Assembly (NCBI RefSeq): GCF_000153165.2
Contig: NC_014472.1
Span: 1,237,501 to 1,301,500 of the forward strand
Length of the DNA stretch: 64,000 nucleotides
Direction: 5' to 3'
From: Maribacter sp. HTCC2170
Lineage (GTDB): Bacteria; Bacteroidota; Bacteroidia; Flavobacteriales; Flavobacteriaceae
Shown here: positions 1 through 9,722 of the stretch, in pieces
Layout of the letters: each line of letters starts with the position of its first letter
Position numbering within the stretch: the first letter of the stretch is position 1
Position numbers and translations under genes: made by a program
The notes under the pieces: generated by a model
What the model saw: only the letters and a program-made list of their open reading frames with translations
Database searches by the model: none
Told to the model about the DNA's origin: nothing

Positions 1-315
1 TTTTTTATTTTTCAGAATGGTAATCACATCAAATCTAACTTCAACATCGAGGTCCTTTTCAGTAACATAATGGTCTGCACCCATTGTAAGCAGGCTTATT
101 TTCTTTCTAGTGATAGTCTCTGCAATATTTTCGATAAAATCGGTACTTCTAGAGCGAACTTCGACTATGGCAAGCGTGTCATTGTTTTGAGCTATGATAT
201 CAATTTCCGCTTTGAGGTATCTGTAATTTTTACACAGAATATGGTAACCATTTTTAATCAAAAAATCAACCGCGATTTGCTCTCCTTCCTTTCCAAATTC
301 GTTATGTTTCCCCAT
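1..315 (-). CDS. YraN/UPF0102 family protein (3' end outside window)
   Basis: The gene reads on the minus strand from an ATG at 315 and is still open at base 1. About 105 codons are visible against roughly 120 in the family, so the C-terminus lies outside the window. The translation starts MGKHNEFGKEGEQIAVDFL and continues with NGYHIL, NYRYLKAEIDIIA and LAIVEVRSRS. This matches the YraN/UPF0102 pattern (E near the N-terminus, EIDIIA, VEVR), a restriction-endonuclease/Holliday-resolvase-like fold thought to act on DNA. The opposite-strand frame over the same bases is a shadow. It is divergent from the DUF1800 gene, with about 195 bp between them. Confidence 0.85.
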   Translation of the reverse strand, partial: MGKHNEFGKEGEQIAVDFLIKNGYHILCKNYRYLKAEIDIIAQNNDTLAIVEVRSRSTDFIENIAETITRKKISLLTMGADHYVTEKDLDVEVRFDVITILKNKK

Positions 316-509
316 ACATTATTTATAAATTTTTCAAAAATCATGTATTTCATCGAAAAAATAAGCGCTTAAACGTCTTATTCAAACAGATGAACGTAAA
401 TTAGATGGCATGTCAACGAAAATACTTGGAATTACATAATATCCAAATTGTTTAGACGTTAAGAATTTGCCCCCTACGCACATGAACGTTCTTAAAGCCT
501 AAAATTACT

Positions 510-2003
510 ATGGAATACTTCGTTAATTGTAACACCTCTACATTAGCGCCGTACACAACTCCCTTGGATAGAACCAGGGCAGCGCATTTGTACCGAAGAT
601 TGGGGTTTAGTGCCTCCGTCGAGACTATTGACCAAGCAGTCGGATTATCTGCCGGTGCTTTAGTCGATAATTTAATAAATCAGGCCGTAAATATGGCCCC
701 AACACCTGCACCTACTTGGGCAGATTGGAATAATAGCAACTACCCTGCGGACGATGATGCAGCCGGCCAACTACGGCGGGCACAATTGGACGAATGGAGG
801 TTGACCTATGCCAACGGCATGCTCAATAACAACCTAAGGGATCGATTGAGTTTTTTCTGGAGCAACCACTTTGTTACTGAAATAGATATATACGATTGTA
901 ACTCTTTCCTTTACTATTATATAAACTGTCTACAACGAAATTCGATTGGGAATTTCAGAACCTTCGTAAGTGAAATAGGTTTAACCAGTGCTATGCTTTA
1001 CTATCTGGATGGCGTATATAACAATGGTAATAATCCCAACGAGAATTACGCTCGTGAACTATATGAACTATTCACCCTAGGTGAAGGCAATGCATATACT
1101 GAGGATGATATTATCGAAACTGCTAAAGCCCTAACAGGTTATGTGGAACGAGGAGAAATAGGTTGCGAAGCAGTGACTTTTGATGCATCAAACTTCGATG
1201 CGGGGAGTAAAACGATTTTTGGTCAAACAGGTAATTGGGGATATGATGATGTTATCAATATTCTTTTCCAAGAACGTGCAAATGAGATTGCAGAATTCAT
1301 CTGCAGAAGACTTTATGAATTTTTTGTGCATCCAGATTCTGAAGATGAAACTGGTAACGCACAGACTATAATAGATGGTTTAGCAGCTACTTTTGTTTCA
1401 AATAATTTTGAAATTGCACCTGTGCTGTCGCAGTTGTTCAAGAGTCAGCATTTTTTCGATGATGAGGCTATTGGTGTAATTATCAAAAGTCCTTTTGACA
1501 TGTACTTCAACTTTGTCAAGGAAACTGGATTCACATACAACAACACTAATGTGAGTGAGTTGATTAATTATAGTGGTCTTCTCTCTCAGCGATTGTTCGA
1601 TCCATTTGATGTTGCTGGTTGGCAAAGAGATAGAAGTTGGATCAATACCAATTTCATGATAGGCCGTTGGCTGACAATGGAATCAGTTATTGAAGGATTC
1701 TATCAAGACGATAATGAGCAATTTAGAGATTTTGCGATGTCTATCGTAGGTGGAATTGGTATGACCACCAATAATCCAGATCTCATTTCCAGACCTATTA
1801 TTGACCACGTACTTCCAAAAGGTTTACTTACGGAGTCAGATTATCAAAGGGCCTTTGCAATTTTCAGAAGTGATGTAGAAGAGACCTATTACGAAGGAGG
1901 AAATGAAGAAACATGGACATTGGCCATGTGGAACCAAGCACCTTTTCAAGTGTACATATTACTTCAATATTTGGCAAGAGAACCTGAATTTCAACTAAAA
2001 TAA
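510..2003 (+). CDS. DUF1800 family protein
   Basis: The 497-aa protein has the DUF1800 hallmarks: RAAHLYRRLGFSAS near residue 25, LRDRLSFFWSNHF near residue 110, and the signature NYARELYELFTLGEGNAYTE followed by AKALTGY in the middle. No signal peptide is seen in the first 30 residues, so if it is exported it may travel with its partner. The function of DUF1800 is not established; it almost always sits next to a DUF1501 gene, as it does here (11-bp gap). The in-frame ATG at 483 is closed by a stop after six codons, so 510 is the start. Confidence 0.88.
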   Translation: MEYFVNCNTSTLAPYTTPLDRTRAAHLYRRLGFSASVETIDQAVGLSAGALVDNLINQAVNMAPTPAPTWADWNNSNYPADDDAAGQLRRAQLDEWRLTYANGMLNNNLRDRLSFFWSNHFVTEIDIYDCNSFLYYYINCLQRNSIGNFRTFVSEIGLTSAMLYYLDGVYNNGNNPNENYARELYELFTLGEGNAYTEDDIIETAKALTGYVERGEIGCEAVTFDASNFDAGSKTIFGQTGNWGYDDVINILFQERANEIAEFICRRLYEFFVHPDSEDETGNAQTIIDGLAATFVSNNFEIAPVLSQLFKSQHFFDDEAIGVIIKSPFDMYFNFVKETGFTYNNTNVSELINYSGLLSQRLFDPFDVAGWQRDRSWINTNFMIGRWLTMESVIEGFYQDDNEQFRDFAMSIVGGIGMTTNNPDLISRPIIDHVLPKGLLTESDYQRAFAIFRSDVEETYYEGGNEETWTLAMWNQAPFQVYILLQYLAREPEFQLK

Positions 2004-2014
2004 AACCTACGATT

Positions 2015-3730
2015 ATGTGCGATACTCACGATAAAACACCATATAAAGGTCTTGAACATGAAGGTCACGACCACGAACATAAAGCTTGGAGCAGACGCTC
2101 CTTTTTACAGGCCATGGGCATTGCCGGTACCGGCTCAATGATGCTGGGAAGCAATATGCTAACTGCATCGGCTCCATCTCCATTGAACGCGGCAATAGCT
2201 GCTGCGGAAACTGATAACATTTTGATTTTAATTCGCTTGTCTGGAGGGAATGACGGACTTAGTACCGTAATACCTATGGAACAATATGATTCCTATGCCA
2301 ATGCGCGTCCAAACATATACATTCCCGAAAGTAAAGTTCTAAAGTTAACTGATGAATTTGGCGTTCCGTCGTATATGGGTTCATTAGAACCAATGTGGGG
2401 TGATGGGCAGTTTAAAGCTGTTCATGGCGTTGGATACCAAAACCAAAGCCTTTCGCATTTTACAGGTTCTGATATTTATGCAAATACCGAATTGAATCCT
2501 CCTGGACTTAGACGTCTTAATACGGGTTGGATGGGAAGACATTTTGAGCATTTGTATCCTGATTATCTTTCCGATTTTCCAGGAAGTAGACCAGTTGATG
2601 GTCCTGCTGCAATACAGGTTGGTAACTTTGGTAACTTGGTCTTCCAAGGTGAAGAAACCAACTATGCTTTTGTCACCTCTAATATTGACCAATTGGAAGA
2701 GATTGCGGAAACAGGATTACAGTATTCCGTTGACCAGGCATTATTTGATAATTGTATGTATGGTGACCAACTTAGGTTTTTAAGAGGTGTTTCAAACGTA
2801 ACCAACGAATATGCCGGAACAATTCATGAGGCCTACGAAAGAGGTTCAAACCAAGTAGAATACCAAGACAACAGTTTTGCCAGACAATTAGCAGTATTGG
2901 CCAGATTGATAAAAGGTAACTTAGGCACTAAGGTATATATGATTTCTATGGGAGGGTTTGACACACATGGTAATCAGCCCTTGGCCCATGAGCGCTTAAT
3001 GACAAATCTTTCGGTTGCCGTCAACAATTTTTATGAAGACATCGCCTTTACCCAACAAGATGATAAAGTATTGAGTATGACCTTTTCAGAATTCGGAAGA
3101 AGAATTTTTGAAAATGGTTCTAACGGTACCGATCATGGTAAAGCTGCGCCTACTCTGTTCTTTGGATCAGGTCTTAACGGAAGTGCATTTGTCGGGGAAC
3201 ACCCAACATTGGACAATCCTGACGGCCGAGGAAACCTAGAATTTACGATGGACTTTAGAGATTTATACGCCACCGTTCTTGCCGAATGGTTATGCGTTGA
3301 TATACCTTTAGTTGAACAACATTTATTAGACCACCCTTATGCACCTGTAAACCTAGGATTCAACTGTAGTGGTGTTGATTTTCCAGATATAGTTTATAGT
3401 GATGGTGAACCTACTTTACCAACAACCGGACCAACGGAACCCACGCCGTTCGACCCTGCATTGTTGGATGCTGTTGTACATAAACCATTTTATCCTACAG
3501 ATAGTACGCCACATATTTATTTGGAAATGCCTTTTAGCGCCCACGTAGATATTCAACTGTACAATATTCTTGGGCAAAATGTGGGTACGGTCTTCAACGA
3601 AATGATGTTTGAAGGTTCTACCGAAATAAACATCCGTGAGCAAATGCCAAATCACTTGTCCACCGGAAAATATATTTATCGTATTAATGTTCAGAACCAG
3701 AAAATGAGTAAATCAGTAATGGTTGCTTAA
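2015..3730 (+). CDS. DUF1501 protein with Tat signal and T9SS sorting domain
   Basis: The 571-aa protein starts with a His-rich stretch, then a perfect Tat motif, SRRSFLQ (residues 27-33), and a hydrophobic, Ala-rich segment. The body is DUF1501, an alkaline-phosphatase/sulfatase-fold family (LIRLSGGNDGLSTVIP, GGFDTHGNQ, FSEFGRRIFENGSNGTDHG). The last ~80 residues resemble a type A sorting domain of the type IX system: IQLYNILGQNVG, then LSTGKYIYRINVQN and a basic tail. It should therefore cross the inner membrane folded by Tat and the outer membrane by T9SS. It forms an operon with the DUF1800 gene; the substrate is unknown. Confidence 0.88.
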   Translation: MCDTHDKTPYKGLEHEGHDHEHKAWSRRSFLQAMGIAGTGSMMLGSNMLTASAPSPLNAAIAAAETDNILILIRLSGGNDGLSTVIPMEQYDSYANARPNIYIPESKVLKLTDEFGVPSYMGSLEPMWGDGQFKAVHGVGYQNQSLSHFTGSDIYANTELNPPGLRRLNTGWMGRHFEHLYPDYLSDFPGSRPVDGPAAIQVGNFGNLVFQGEETNYAFVTSNIDQLEEIAETGLQYSVDQALFDNCMYGDQLRFLRGVSNVTNEYAGTIHEAYERGSNQVEYQDNSFARQLAVLARLIKGNLGTKVYMISMGGFDTHGNQPLAHERLMTNLSVAVNNFYEDIAFTQQDDKVLSMTFSEFGRRIFENGSNGTDHGKAAPTLFFGSGLNGSAFVGEHPTLDNPDGRGNLEFTMDFRDLYATVLAEWLCVDIPLVEQHLLDHPYAPVNLGFNCSGVDFPDIVYSDGEPTLPTTGPTEPTPFDPALLDAVVHKPFYPTDSTPHIYLEMPFSAHVDIQLYNILGQNVGTVFNEMMFEGSTEINIREQMPNHLSTGKYIYRINVQNQKMSKSVMVA

Positions 3731-3749
3731 ACGACCCCCACTTTCTGGA

Positions 3750-3798
3750 AGAGCCCTCGACAGTATCAGCAATGATAGTTCGAGGGCTCTCCTTTTTT
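3750..3798 (+). terminator. Rho-independent terminator after DUF1800/DUF1501 operon
   Basis: AGAGCCCTCGA (3750-3760) and TCGAGGGCTCT (3780-3790) form a perfect 11-bp stem, followed by CCTTTTTT. It lies 20 bp after the DUF1501 stop codon. Confidence 0.92.
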
Positions 3799-3879
3799 AG
3801 CAAACTACCTAAGGGCAAGCCAAGGAGCATTTAAAACCTCGATTATCGAGTTAATCTAGGCTGCACCAAGCAAAATCTG

Positions 3880-3887
3880 TATTTTTG
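3880..3887 (+). promoter_or_regulatory. Candidate -7 promoter element of metG
   Basis: TATTTTTG matches the Bacteroidetes -7 consensus TAnnTTTG exactly and lies 19 bp before the metG ATG, after the upstream terminator. No clear -33 TTG is seen at the expected spacing, so this is a moderate call. Confidence 0.45.
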
Positions 3888-3906
3888 GAGCTTAATTTCA
3901 AAATGA

Positions 3907-6003
3907 ATGGCAACAGAAATAAAAAGCCCAGCTAGATATACGATTACCGCAGCATTACCCTATACGAACGGCCCTATTCATATTGGTCATTTAGCAGGGG
4001 TTTATGTACCTGCAGATATTTATGCCAGATACCAAAGATTAATAGGTAAAGACGTTGCATTTGTTTGCGGAAGTGATGAACATGGCGTGGCTATTTCAAT
4101 GAAGGCCAAAAAAGAAGGCATTACTCCCAAAGATGTAATTGATAAATACCATGCAATCATCAAGAAATCTTTTGTTGATTTTGGAATTACATTTGATAAT
4201 TATTCGAGAACCTCGGCAAAAATACATCATAAAACCGCTTCTGATTTCTTTGTTAAACTACATGAACAAGGTGATTTTATTGAAGAAACCACGGCACAAT
4301 TGTATGATGAAGAAGCCCAACAGTTTTTAGCGGATCGTTTTGTTATAGGAACTTGCCCAAAATGTGGAAATGAAGAAGCTTACGGTGATCAATGTGAGAA
4401 TTGCGGATCTTCGTTGAATGCAACCGATTTAATAAATCCGAAGTCAACCATTACGGGAGCTATCCCAACGCTCAAAGAAACCAAACATTGGTTTTTACCA
4501 CTTGATCGCTACGAAGATTTTTTAAAGGAATGGATTCTTAAAGGGCATAAAAAGGACTGGAAACCCAATGTTTATGGCCAATGTAAGTCATGGATAGATG
4601 ACGGATTGAAACCAAGAGCGGTTACGCGAGATTTAGATTGGGGTATTCCTGTTCCTGTAAAAGGCGGTGAAGGAAAAGTACTTTATGTATGGTTTGATGC
4701 TCCCATAGGTTATATTTCTTCCACTAAAGAATGGGCAGAACGAGAAGGGAAAGATTGGGAACCTTATTGGAAAGATAAGGATACCAAATTGCTGCATTTT
4801 ATTGGCAAGGACAACATTGTTTTTCATTGTATTATCTTCCCAAGTATCTTAAAAGCACAGGGCGATTATATTTTACCTGAAAATGTGCCCGCCAATGAAT
4901 TTTTGAATTTAGAAGGTAATAAGTTATCAACCTCAAAAAATTGGGCAGTTTGGTTACACGAGTATTTGGAAGAATTTCCTGATATGCAGGATGTTTTGCG
5001 GTATACATTGACTGCAAACGCGCCAGAAACCAAAGACAACGACTTTACTTGGAAAGATTTTCAAGCACGAAACAACAATGAACTAGTAGCTATACTAGGT
5101 AACTTCATTAACCGGGTGGTTGTTTTGACCAATAAGTATTATGATGGGGTGGTTCCTGAACCATCAAATTTTAGTAAGGTTGATGAAGAAACTTTAGCAG
5201 AACTAAAAAGATATCCAGAAATAATCTCAGGTTCTATCGAACGATACCGTTTTCGTGAAGCCAGTCAGGAATTGATGAATTTAGCTCGCTTGGGTAATAA
5301 GTATTTAGCTGATGAAGAACCTTGGAAAGTAATCAAGGAAGATGCTGAAAGGGTACAAACTATTATGTACGTGGCACTTCAGATAGCAACAGGGCTTTCT
5401 GTTTTGTGTGAGCCTTTTTTACCATTTACTTCGGACAAACTGAAACGCATCTTAAATGTCAGTTCGAGTGATTCGACTTCGGAGAATCGTATCGAGAACA
5501 GTTGGACGGATGTTTCTTCAAAAGAAGCCCTACTTCCAGCCGGTCATCAAATTGGTAAGGCAGAATTATTGTTCAGAAAGGTTGAGGATATAGAAATACA
5601 GGCACAATTAGATAAATTGGAAGCTACCAAAAAAACAAATGAACAAATGAACAAAGCCGTTGAGCCACAAAAAGACACCATTACATTTGACGATTTCTCC
5701 AAATTGGATATGCGCGTAGGTACCATTGTCGAAGCTGAAAAAATGGCAAAGGCCAAAAAGCTATTGGTATTAAAAGTAGACACAGGACTTGATACTCGAA
5801 CCATTGTATCAGGTATTGCCGAAAGTTTTGCGCCAGAGGAAATCGTGGGTAAAAAAGTGACTGTTCTTGTAAATTTGGCGCCTAGGGCACTGCGTGGTGT
5901 TGAAAGTGAAGGGATGATCCTAATGACCGAGAATGCCGAAGGCAAATTAGTCTTTGTTAATCCTGATGAAGAGAGTGTTGATAATGGAGGCACTATAAAT
6001 TAG
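3907..6003 (+). CDS. metG: Methionyl-tRNA synthetase
   Basis: Class I aminoacyl-tRNA synthetase charging tRNA-Met in the cytoplasm, 698 aa. Visible features in order are the HIGH motif (PIHIGHLAG, near residue 20), a zinc knuckle CPKCG...CENCG (near residue 150), the KMSKS-type loop NKLSTSKNW (near residue 340), the anticodon-binding helices, and a C-terminal EMAP/Trbp111-type tRNA-binding domain ([15 protein letters not shown] to [11 protein letters not shown], residues ~595-680). An unusual Ser-rich segment ([14 protein letters not shown], about residues 518-531) separates the catalytic core from the C-terminal region; it is encoded by a REP-like palindrome (5457-5508). tex starts 6 bp after the stop. 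Confidence 0.97.
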   Translation: MATEIKSPARYTITAALPYTNGPIHIGHLAGVYVPADIYARYQRLIGKDVAFVCGSDEHGVAISMKAKKEGITPKDVIDKYHAIIKKSFVDFGITFDNYSRTSAKIHHKTASDFFVKLHEQGDFIEETTAQLYDEEAQQFLADRFVIGTCPKCGNEEAYGDQCENCGSSLNATDLINPKSTITGAIPTLKETKHWFLPLDRYEDFLKEWILKGHKKDWKPNVYGQCKSWIDDGLKPRAVTRDLDWGIPVPVKGGEGKVLYVWFDAPIGYISSTKEWAEREGKDWEPYWKDKDTKLLHFIGKDNIVFHCIIFPSILKAQGDYILPENVPANEFLNLEGNKLSTSKNWAVWLHEYLEEFPDMQDVLRYTLTANAPETKDNDFTWKDFQARNNNELVAILGNFINRVVVLTNKYYDGVVPEPSNFSKVDEETLAELKRYPEIISGSIERYRFREASQELMNLARLGNKYLADEEPWKVIKEDAERVQTIMYVALQIATGLSVLCEPFLPFTSDKLKRILNVSSSDSTSENRIENSWTDVSSKEALLPAGHQIGKAELLFRKVEDIEIQAQLDKLEATKKTNEQMNKAVEPQKDTITFDDFSKLDMRVGTIVEAEKMAKAKKLLVLKVDTGLDTRTIVSGIAESFAPEEIVGKKVTVLVNLAPRALRGVESEGMILMTENAEGKLVFVNPDEESVDNGGTIN
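5457..5508 (+). repeat. REP-like imperfect palindrome inside metG
   Basis: The reverse strand begins GTTCTCGATACGATTC and ends GAATCACTCGAACTGAC, giving imperfect inverted arms (GTTC...GATTC against GAATC...GAAC) around a TCCGAAGTC loop. From general familiarity with flavobacterial genomes this looks like a dispersed intergenic palindrome, here in frame within a coding sequence. Only one copy was noticed in the window, so the repeat status needs a genome search. Confidence 0.5.
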
Positions 6004-6009
6004 TCGATA

Positions 6010-8133
6010 TTGCAACTCATCCCCTATTTAATAGAACACACCCAACTTCCCGAAAAAGGAGTTAAAAACACGGTGGAACTTCTTAACGAAGATTGTACAG
6101 TACCGTTCATTTCCCGTTATCGTAAAGAGCGGACTGGTAATCTGGATGAAGTTCAAATTGGAAGCATTGTGACCTTCAAGAATCAGTTCGAAGCTCTCGA
6201 AAAAAGAAAAAAAGCCATAATCAAGGCTTTGGAAGAGCAAGAGGTCATAACCAATGAGCTTCGTGAAAAGATAAATAGGACAGGAGATTTGACTGTTCTT
6301 GAAGATCTTTATCTCCCTTACAAAAAGAGTAAAAAGACGAAAGCTGAAACCGCTCGAAAAAATGGACTGGAGCCCTTGGCAAAAATCATTATGGCACAAC
6401 GTAATGATGAGATTGAATATGAGGCTTCAAAATATTTAAACGATGCAGTTCCTAATGAAGATGATGCCCTTGAAGGAGCCCGGCATATTATCGCCGAATG
6501 GATCAATGAACGAGCTGATGTTCGCAATCAAATACGTTACCAATTGGAGCGGTTTGCACAACTCACGACTAAAGTAATCTCAACAAAAAAAGAGGAGGAA
6601 AAAGCCCAAAAATATAGGGACTATTTTGACTGGAATGAATCGTTGAGTAGATGCCCATCACATCGTTTATTGGCTATTCTTAGGGCTGAAAACGAAAGCT
6701 TCATTCGTGTTAAAATCGAAATTGATAAAGATCGAGCGATTCAGAAAATAGAAGACCGTATCATTAAAAGCAACAATGCTTGTTCTACCCAAATAAAGCT
6801 TGCTGTTCAGGATGCGTATAAACGTCTTTTGTTTCCATCCCTCTCCAACGAAAACCTAAAAAAGACCAAAGAAAAGGCTGATGATCAGGCCATTCAAGTA
6901 TTCTCGAAAAACTTAAAACAACTATTATTAGGATCTCCTTTAGGGGAAAAGCGGATCTTGGCCATTGACCCAGGATTTAGAACAGGTTGCAAAGTTGTTT
7001 GTTTAAGCGCTCAGGGCGATTTGGAACATAATGAAACCATATATCCGCATGCTCCAAAGAATGATAGTAAAGGTGCCATTAAAAAAATAAGCTCGCTTAC
7101 AGATTCCTATAAAATAGAGGCTATTGCCATTGGTAATGGTACGGCTTCCCGAGAAACTGAGCATCTTATAAAACGAATTCAGTTCAGAAAGCCCATTGAG
7201 GTTTTTGTCGTAAGTGAAGCTGGTGCATCAATATATTCTGCCTCAAAAATAGCTCGCGAAGAGTTTCCAAATTACGATGTCACCGTTCGTGGGGCAGTAT
7301 CAATTGGCAGAAGGTTGGCTGATCCCCTTGCAGAACTAGTTAAAATTGATCCAAAATCAATCGGGGTAGGCCAATACCAACATGATGTGGATCAGAACAA
7401 ACTCAAAACATCTTTGGATACGGTTGTTGAAAGTTGTGTTAATTCGGTTGGTGTAAATATAAATACAGCCAGTGTTCCTTTATTAAGTTATGTTTCGGGC
7501 ATAGGCCCCAAGCTTGCTGAGAATATCCTTTCCTATAGAAATGAAAATGGGGCGTTTGAAAATAGAAAAGATATTACGAAAGTTCCACGTTTGGGCGGGA
7601 AAGCTTTTGAGCAAGGAGCGGCATTTTTACGAATTAAGCAACCTAAGAATCCTTTAGATGATTCAGCGGTTCATCCAGAAAGTTACAATATTGTTGAAAA
7701 AATGGCCAAAGACCTTGGCAAGGGTGTTTCAGAATTGATTGGGAACAAACAACTGCTGCAAGGAATTGATTTGAACAACTATTGTACCGAAAATGTTGGC
7801 CTTTTCACCTTAAAAGATATTATTCAGGAACTAGAAAAACCCGGTTTAGACACCCGTGAGAAAGCTAAGGTCTTTACTTTTAATCAAAATATAAAATCGA
7901 TTGCTGACCTTCATGAAGGACAACTACTCCCAGGAATCGTGAACAATATCACCAACTTTGGGTGTTTTGTAGACATAGGAATTAAAGAAAGTGGACTAAT
8001 TCACGTTTCAAACCTTGCTGATGCTTTTGTGAAAGATGTGAACGAACATGTAAGCTTGCATCAACAGATTATCGTTAAAGTACTTGACATTGATGTGCCT
8101 AGAAAGCGCATCCAACTAAAACTTCATACTTAG
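6010..8133 (+). CDS. tex: Tex-family RNA-binding transcription accessory protein
   Basis: The 707-aa protein has the Tex domain order: TexN (NTVELLNEDCTVPFISRYRK), central helices, a YqgF-like RNase H fold (LAIDPGFRTGCKVV, AIGNGTASRETE), a helix-hairpin-helix (LLSYVSGIGPKLAENIL), and a C-terminal S1 domain (PGIVNNITNFGCFVDIGI). Tex binds nucleic acid and affects transcription and stress survival. The start is a TTG at 6010: the in-frame stop at 6001 excludes anything earlier, and the TexN domain begins immediately. It is probably co-transcribed with metG. Length is slightly short of the 720-780 aa typical of Tex. Confidence 0.95.
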   Translation: MQLIPYLIEHTQLPEKGVKNTVELLNEDCTVPFISRYRKERTGNLDEVQIGSIVTFKNQFEALEKRKKAIIKALEEQEVITNELREKINRTGDLTVLEDLYLPYKKSKKTKAETARKNGLEPLAKIIMAQRNDEIEYEASKYLNDAVPNEDDALEGARHIIAEWINERADVRNQIRYQLERFAQLTTKVISTKKEEEKAQKYRDYFDWNESLSRCPSHRLLAILRAENESFIRVKIEIDKDRAIQKIEDRIIKSNNACSTQIKLAVQDAYKRLLFPSLSNENLKKTKEKADDQAIQVFSKNLKQLLLGSPLGEKRILAIDPGFRTGCKVVCLSAQGDLEHNETIYPHAPKNDSKGAIKKISSLTDSYKIEAIAIGNGTASRETEHLIKRIQFRKPIEVFVVSEAGASIYSASKIAREEFPNYDVTVRGAVSIGRRLADPLAELVKIDPKSIGVGQYQHDVDQNKLKTSLDTVVESCVNSVGVNINTASVPLLSYVSGIGPKLAENILSYRNENGAFENRKDITKVPRLGGKAFEQGAAFLRIKQPKNPLDDSAVHPESYNIVEKMAKDLGKGVSELIGNKQLLQGIDLNNYCTENVGLFTLKDIIQELEKPGLDTREKAKVFTFNQNIKSIADLHEGQLLPGIVNNITNFGCFVDIGIKESGLIHVSNLADAFVKDVNEHVSLHQQIIVKVLDIDVPRKRIQLKLHT

Positions 8134-8185
8134 AAACATTCGATTAGTTTCAATTTTCATATTTTTAAGACATTCATAAGATTGT

Positions 8186-9019
8186 ATGAGAAATATCCTT
8201 ATTCTTTCTATTCTATTTTCATTCCCGGGCCTGCAAGGACAAGATTCATTGAACATTGACACCCCATCCACTTGGAAAATGCTAAAATATGATACTGGTA
8301 ATATGTTCAAGGGTGTCGGTTATGCATATAGTCGCCCTTTTCATTGGAAACGTCAGCAATGGGGAAATGCTGCACTAGTTTCGGCAGGGGCCGGAGGTTT
8401 ATTTTTAGTTGATTATGAAACCTCTGATTTTTTAAGGGAGCGAAAAGACAATGTGCCACAGTTCATTCGTGAATATGGTGAATTTATAGGTAATCCTGAG
8501 AATAATTATATTATGACAGCTGGAGTATATTTTAGTGGTTTGATCACTAAAAATGAGAAATTAAGAAGAACAGGTGTCCTACTGGTTTCTTCAGCTTCTG
8601 CAACTGGGTTCTTACAACAAATAATGAAATCTGTAGTGGGCAGGGCCCGCCCATTGAGTGACCACTCCAAAGCCACTTTTGATCCTTTCAACAAAAGTAG
8701 AAATTACCATTCGTTCCCATCGGGCCATGCTATGATGGCTTTTACCAATGCGTATGCCATTGGTAAACAATTTAAAAACCCTTGGGTAAAAGGAGGTATC
8801 TACACAATTGGTTTAGTTCCAGGTATATCGAGGGTCTGGGATGGCCAACATTGGCTGAGCGATGTTGCCGTTAGCATTGCCATCAGTATTTTTACAGTAG
8901 AAGCTATTGATCGTTATTTGGATAATAGGTACCATACTAAATACAACCAAGGTTCAAAACAAGTTCAATGGAGCCTAAGCCTTGGACCTGGTCGATTTGG
9001 TATTATAGGCACCTTTTAA
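8186..9019 (+). CDS. PAP2-family membrane-associated phosphatase
   Basis: The 277-aa protein has a signal peptide (MRNILILSILFSFPGLQGQ) and all three PAP2/acid-phosphatase motifs: K148...R155-P156 (KSVVGRARP), S179-G-H181 (FPSGHAMMAF) and R216...H222...D226 (SRVWDGQHWLSD). The family removes phosphate from lipid phosphates such as undecaprenyl pyrophosphate or phosphatidate, outside the inner membrane. The N-terminal cleavable signal and weak hydrophobic segments suggest a periplasmic or outer-membrane-facing enzyme. The lipid substrate cannot be told from sequence. It stands alone between tex and ferritin. Confidence 0.9.
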   Translation: MRNILILSILFSFPGLQGQDSLNIDTPSTWKMLKYDTGNMFKGVGYAYSRPFHWKRQQWGNAALVSAGAGGLFLVDYETSDFLRERKDNVPQFIREYGEFIGNPENNYIMTAGVYFSGLITKNEKLRRTGVLLVSSASATGFLQQIMKSVVGRARPLSDHSKATFDPFNKSRNYHSFPSGHAMMAFTNAYAIGKQFKNPWVKGGIYTIGLVPGISRVWDGQHWLSDVAVSIAISIFTVEAIDRYLDNRYHTKYNQGSKQVQWSLSLGPGRFGIIGTF

Positions 9020-9088
9020 AAACAACATATTCGCCCTTTCATTTTTGCCTTAGTTTTATGTAAATTTATAGTCCATAAAGAAAAAATC

Positions 9089-9610
9089 ATGTTATCCAAG
9101 AAATTAGAAAAGGCCTTAAATACACAAATACAAATTGAAGCGGAATCATCGCAAGTATATCTTTCTATGGCCTCTTGGGCCGAAGTCAAAGGATTGGAAG
9201 GTATCGCTACTTTCATGTACGACCAATCAGATGAAGAACGTATGCATATGCTTAAATTGATAAAATTCGTGAACGAGCGCGGAGGTCATGCAAAGGTTGC
9301 TACTTTGGAAGCTCCCAAATCCGATTTCGGGACGTTTCAAAAAATGTTCCAGGAACTTTTGGAGCATGAGATATTTGTTTCCAACAGTATCAATGAATTG
9401 GTACATATTACCCTTCAGGAAAAAGATTATGCCACTCATAATTTCTTACAGTGGTATGTGGCTGAACAAATCGAGGAAGAAGCATTGGCGCGCACTATAT
9501 TGGATAAAATTAACCTCATCGGAAATGACAAAGGTGGGTTATATCTTTTTGATAGGGATGTGCAACAAATTACTGCCAATAGTGCAGCTGCCCCACCTTC
9601 AGGGGCATAA
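9089..9610 (+). CDS. ftnA: Non-heme bacterial ferritin
   Basis: This 173-aa cytoplasmic iron-storage protein forms 24-subunit shells that oxidise Fe(II) and store Fe(III). The four-helix bundle and ferroxidase ligands are visible: Glu in QIQIEAESSQVYL, Glu and His in DEERMHML, and Glu residues in VAEQIEEEALA. No heme-binding Met typical of bacterioferritin is evident. Length fits the FtnA family. It appears monocistronic. Confidence 0.95.
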   Translation: MLSKKLEKALNTQIQIEAESSQVYLSMASWAEVKGLEGIATFMYDQSDEERMHMLKLIKFVNERGGHAKVATLEAPKSDFGTFQKMFQELLEHEIFVSNSINELVHITLQEKDYATHNFLQWYVAEQIEEEALARTILDKINLIGNDKGGLYLFDRDVQQITANSAAAPPSGA

Positions 9611-9686
9611 ATACTATTTGCCCGCACATCAATTAACTCTAGGAAAAAGATTGCGCTAAGAAATCACTATCTTTCTATATGCAAAT

Positions 9687-9706
9687 CACATTGTTGTTGC
9701 AATGTG
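9687..9706. promoter_or_regulatory. Inverted repeat in leader of the serine hydrolase gene
   Basis: CACATTG, a TTGTTG spacer and CAATGTG form a perfect 7-bp inverted repeat ending 16 bp before the ATG at 9723. It could be an operator or a leader hairpin near the ribosome-binding region. No regulator is identified. Confidence 0.35.
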
Positions 9707-9722
9707 GTAATACTTTAATATC

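Noticed and set aside
70-372. 100-aa plus-strand open frame
   Set aside because: It is the antisense shadow of the YraN-like gene, whose minus-strand translation shows clear family motifs.
5547-5993. 148-aa minus-strand open frame inside metG
   Set aside because: It lies wholly over the conserved C-terminal tRNA-binding domain of MetRS, and its Ser/Thr-rich translation has no recognisable features.
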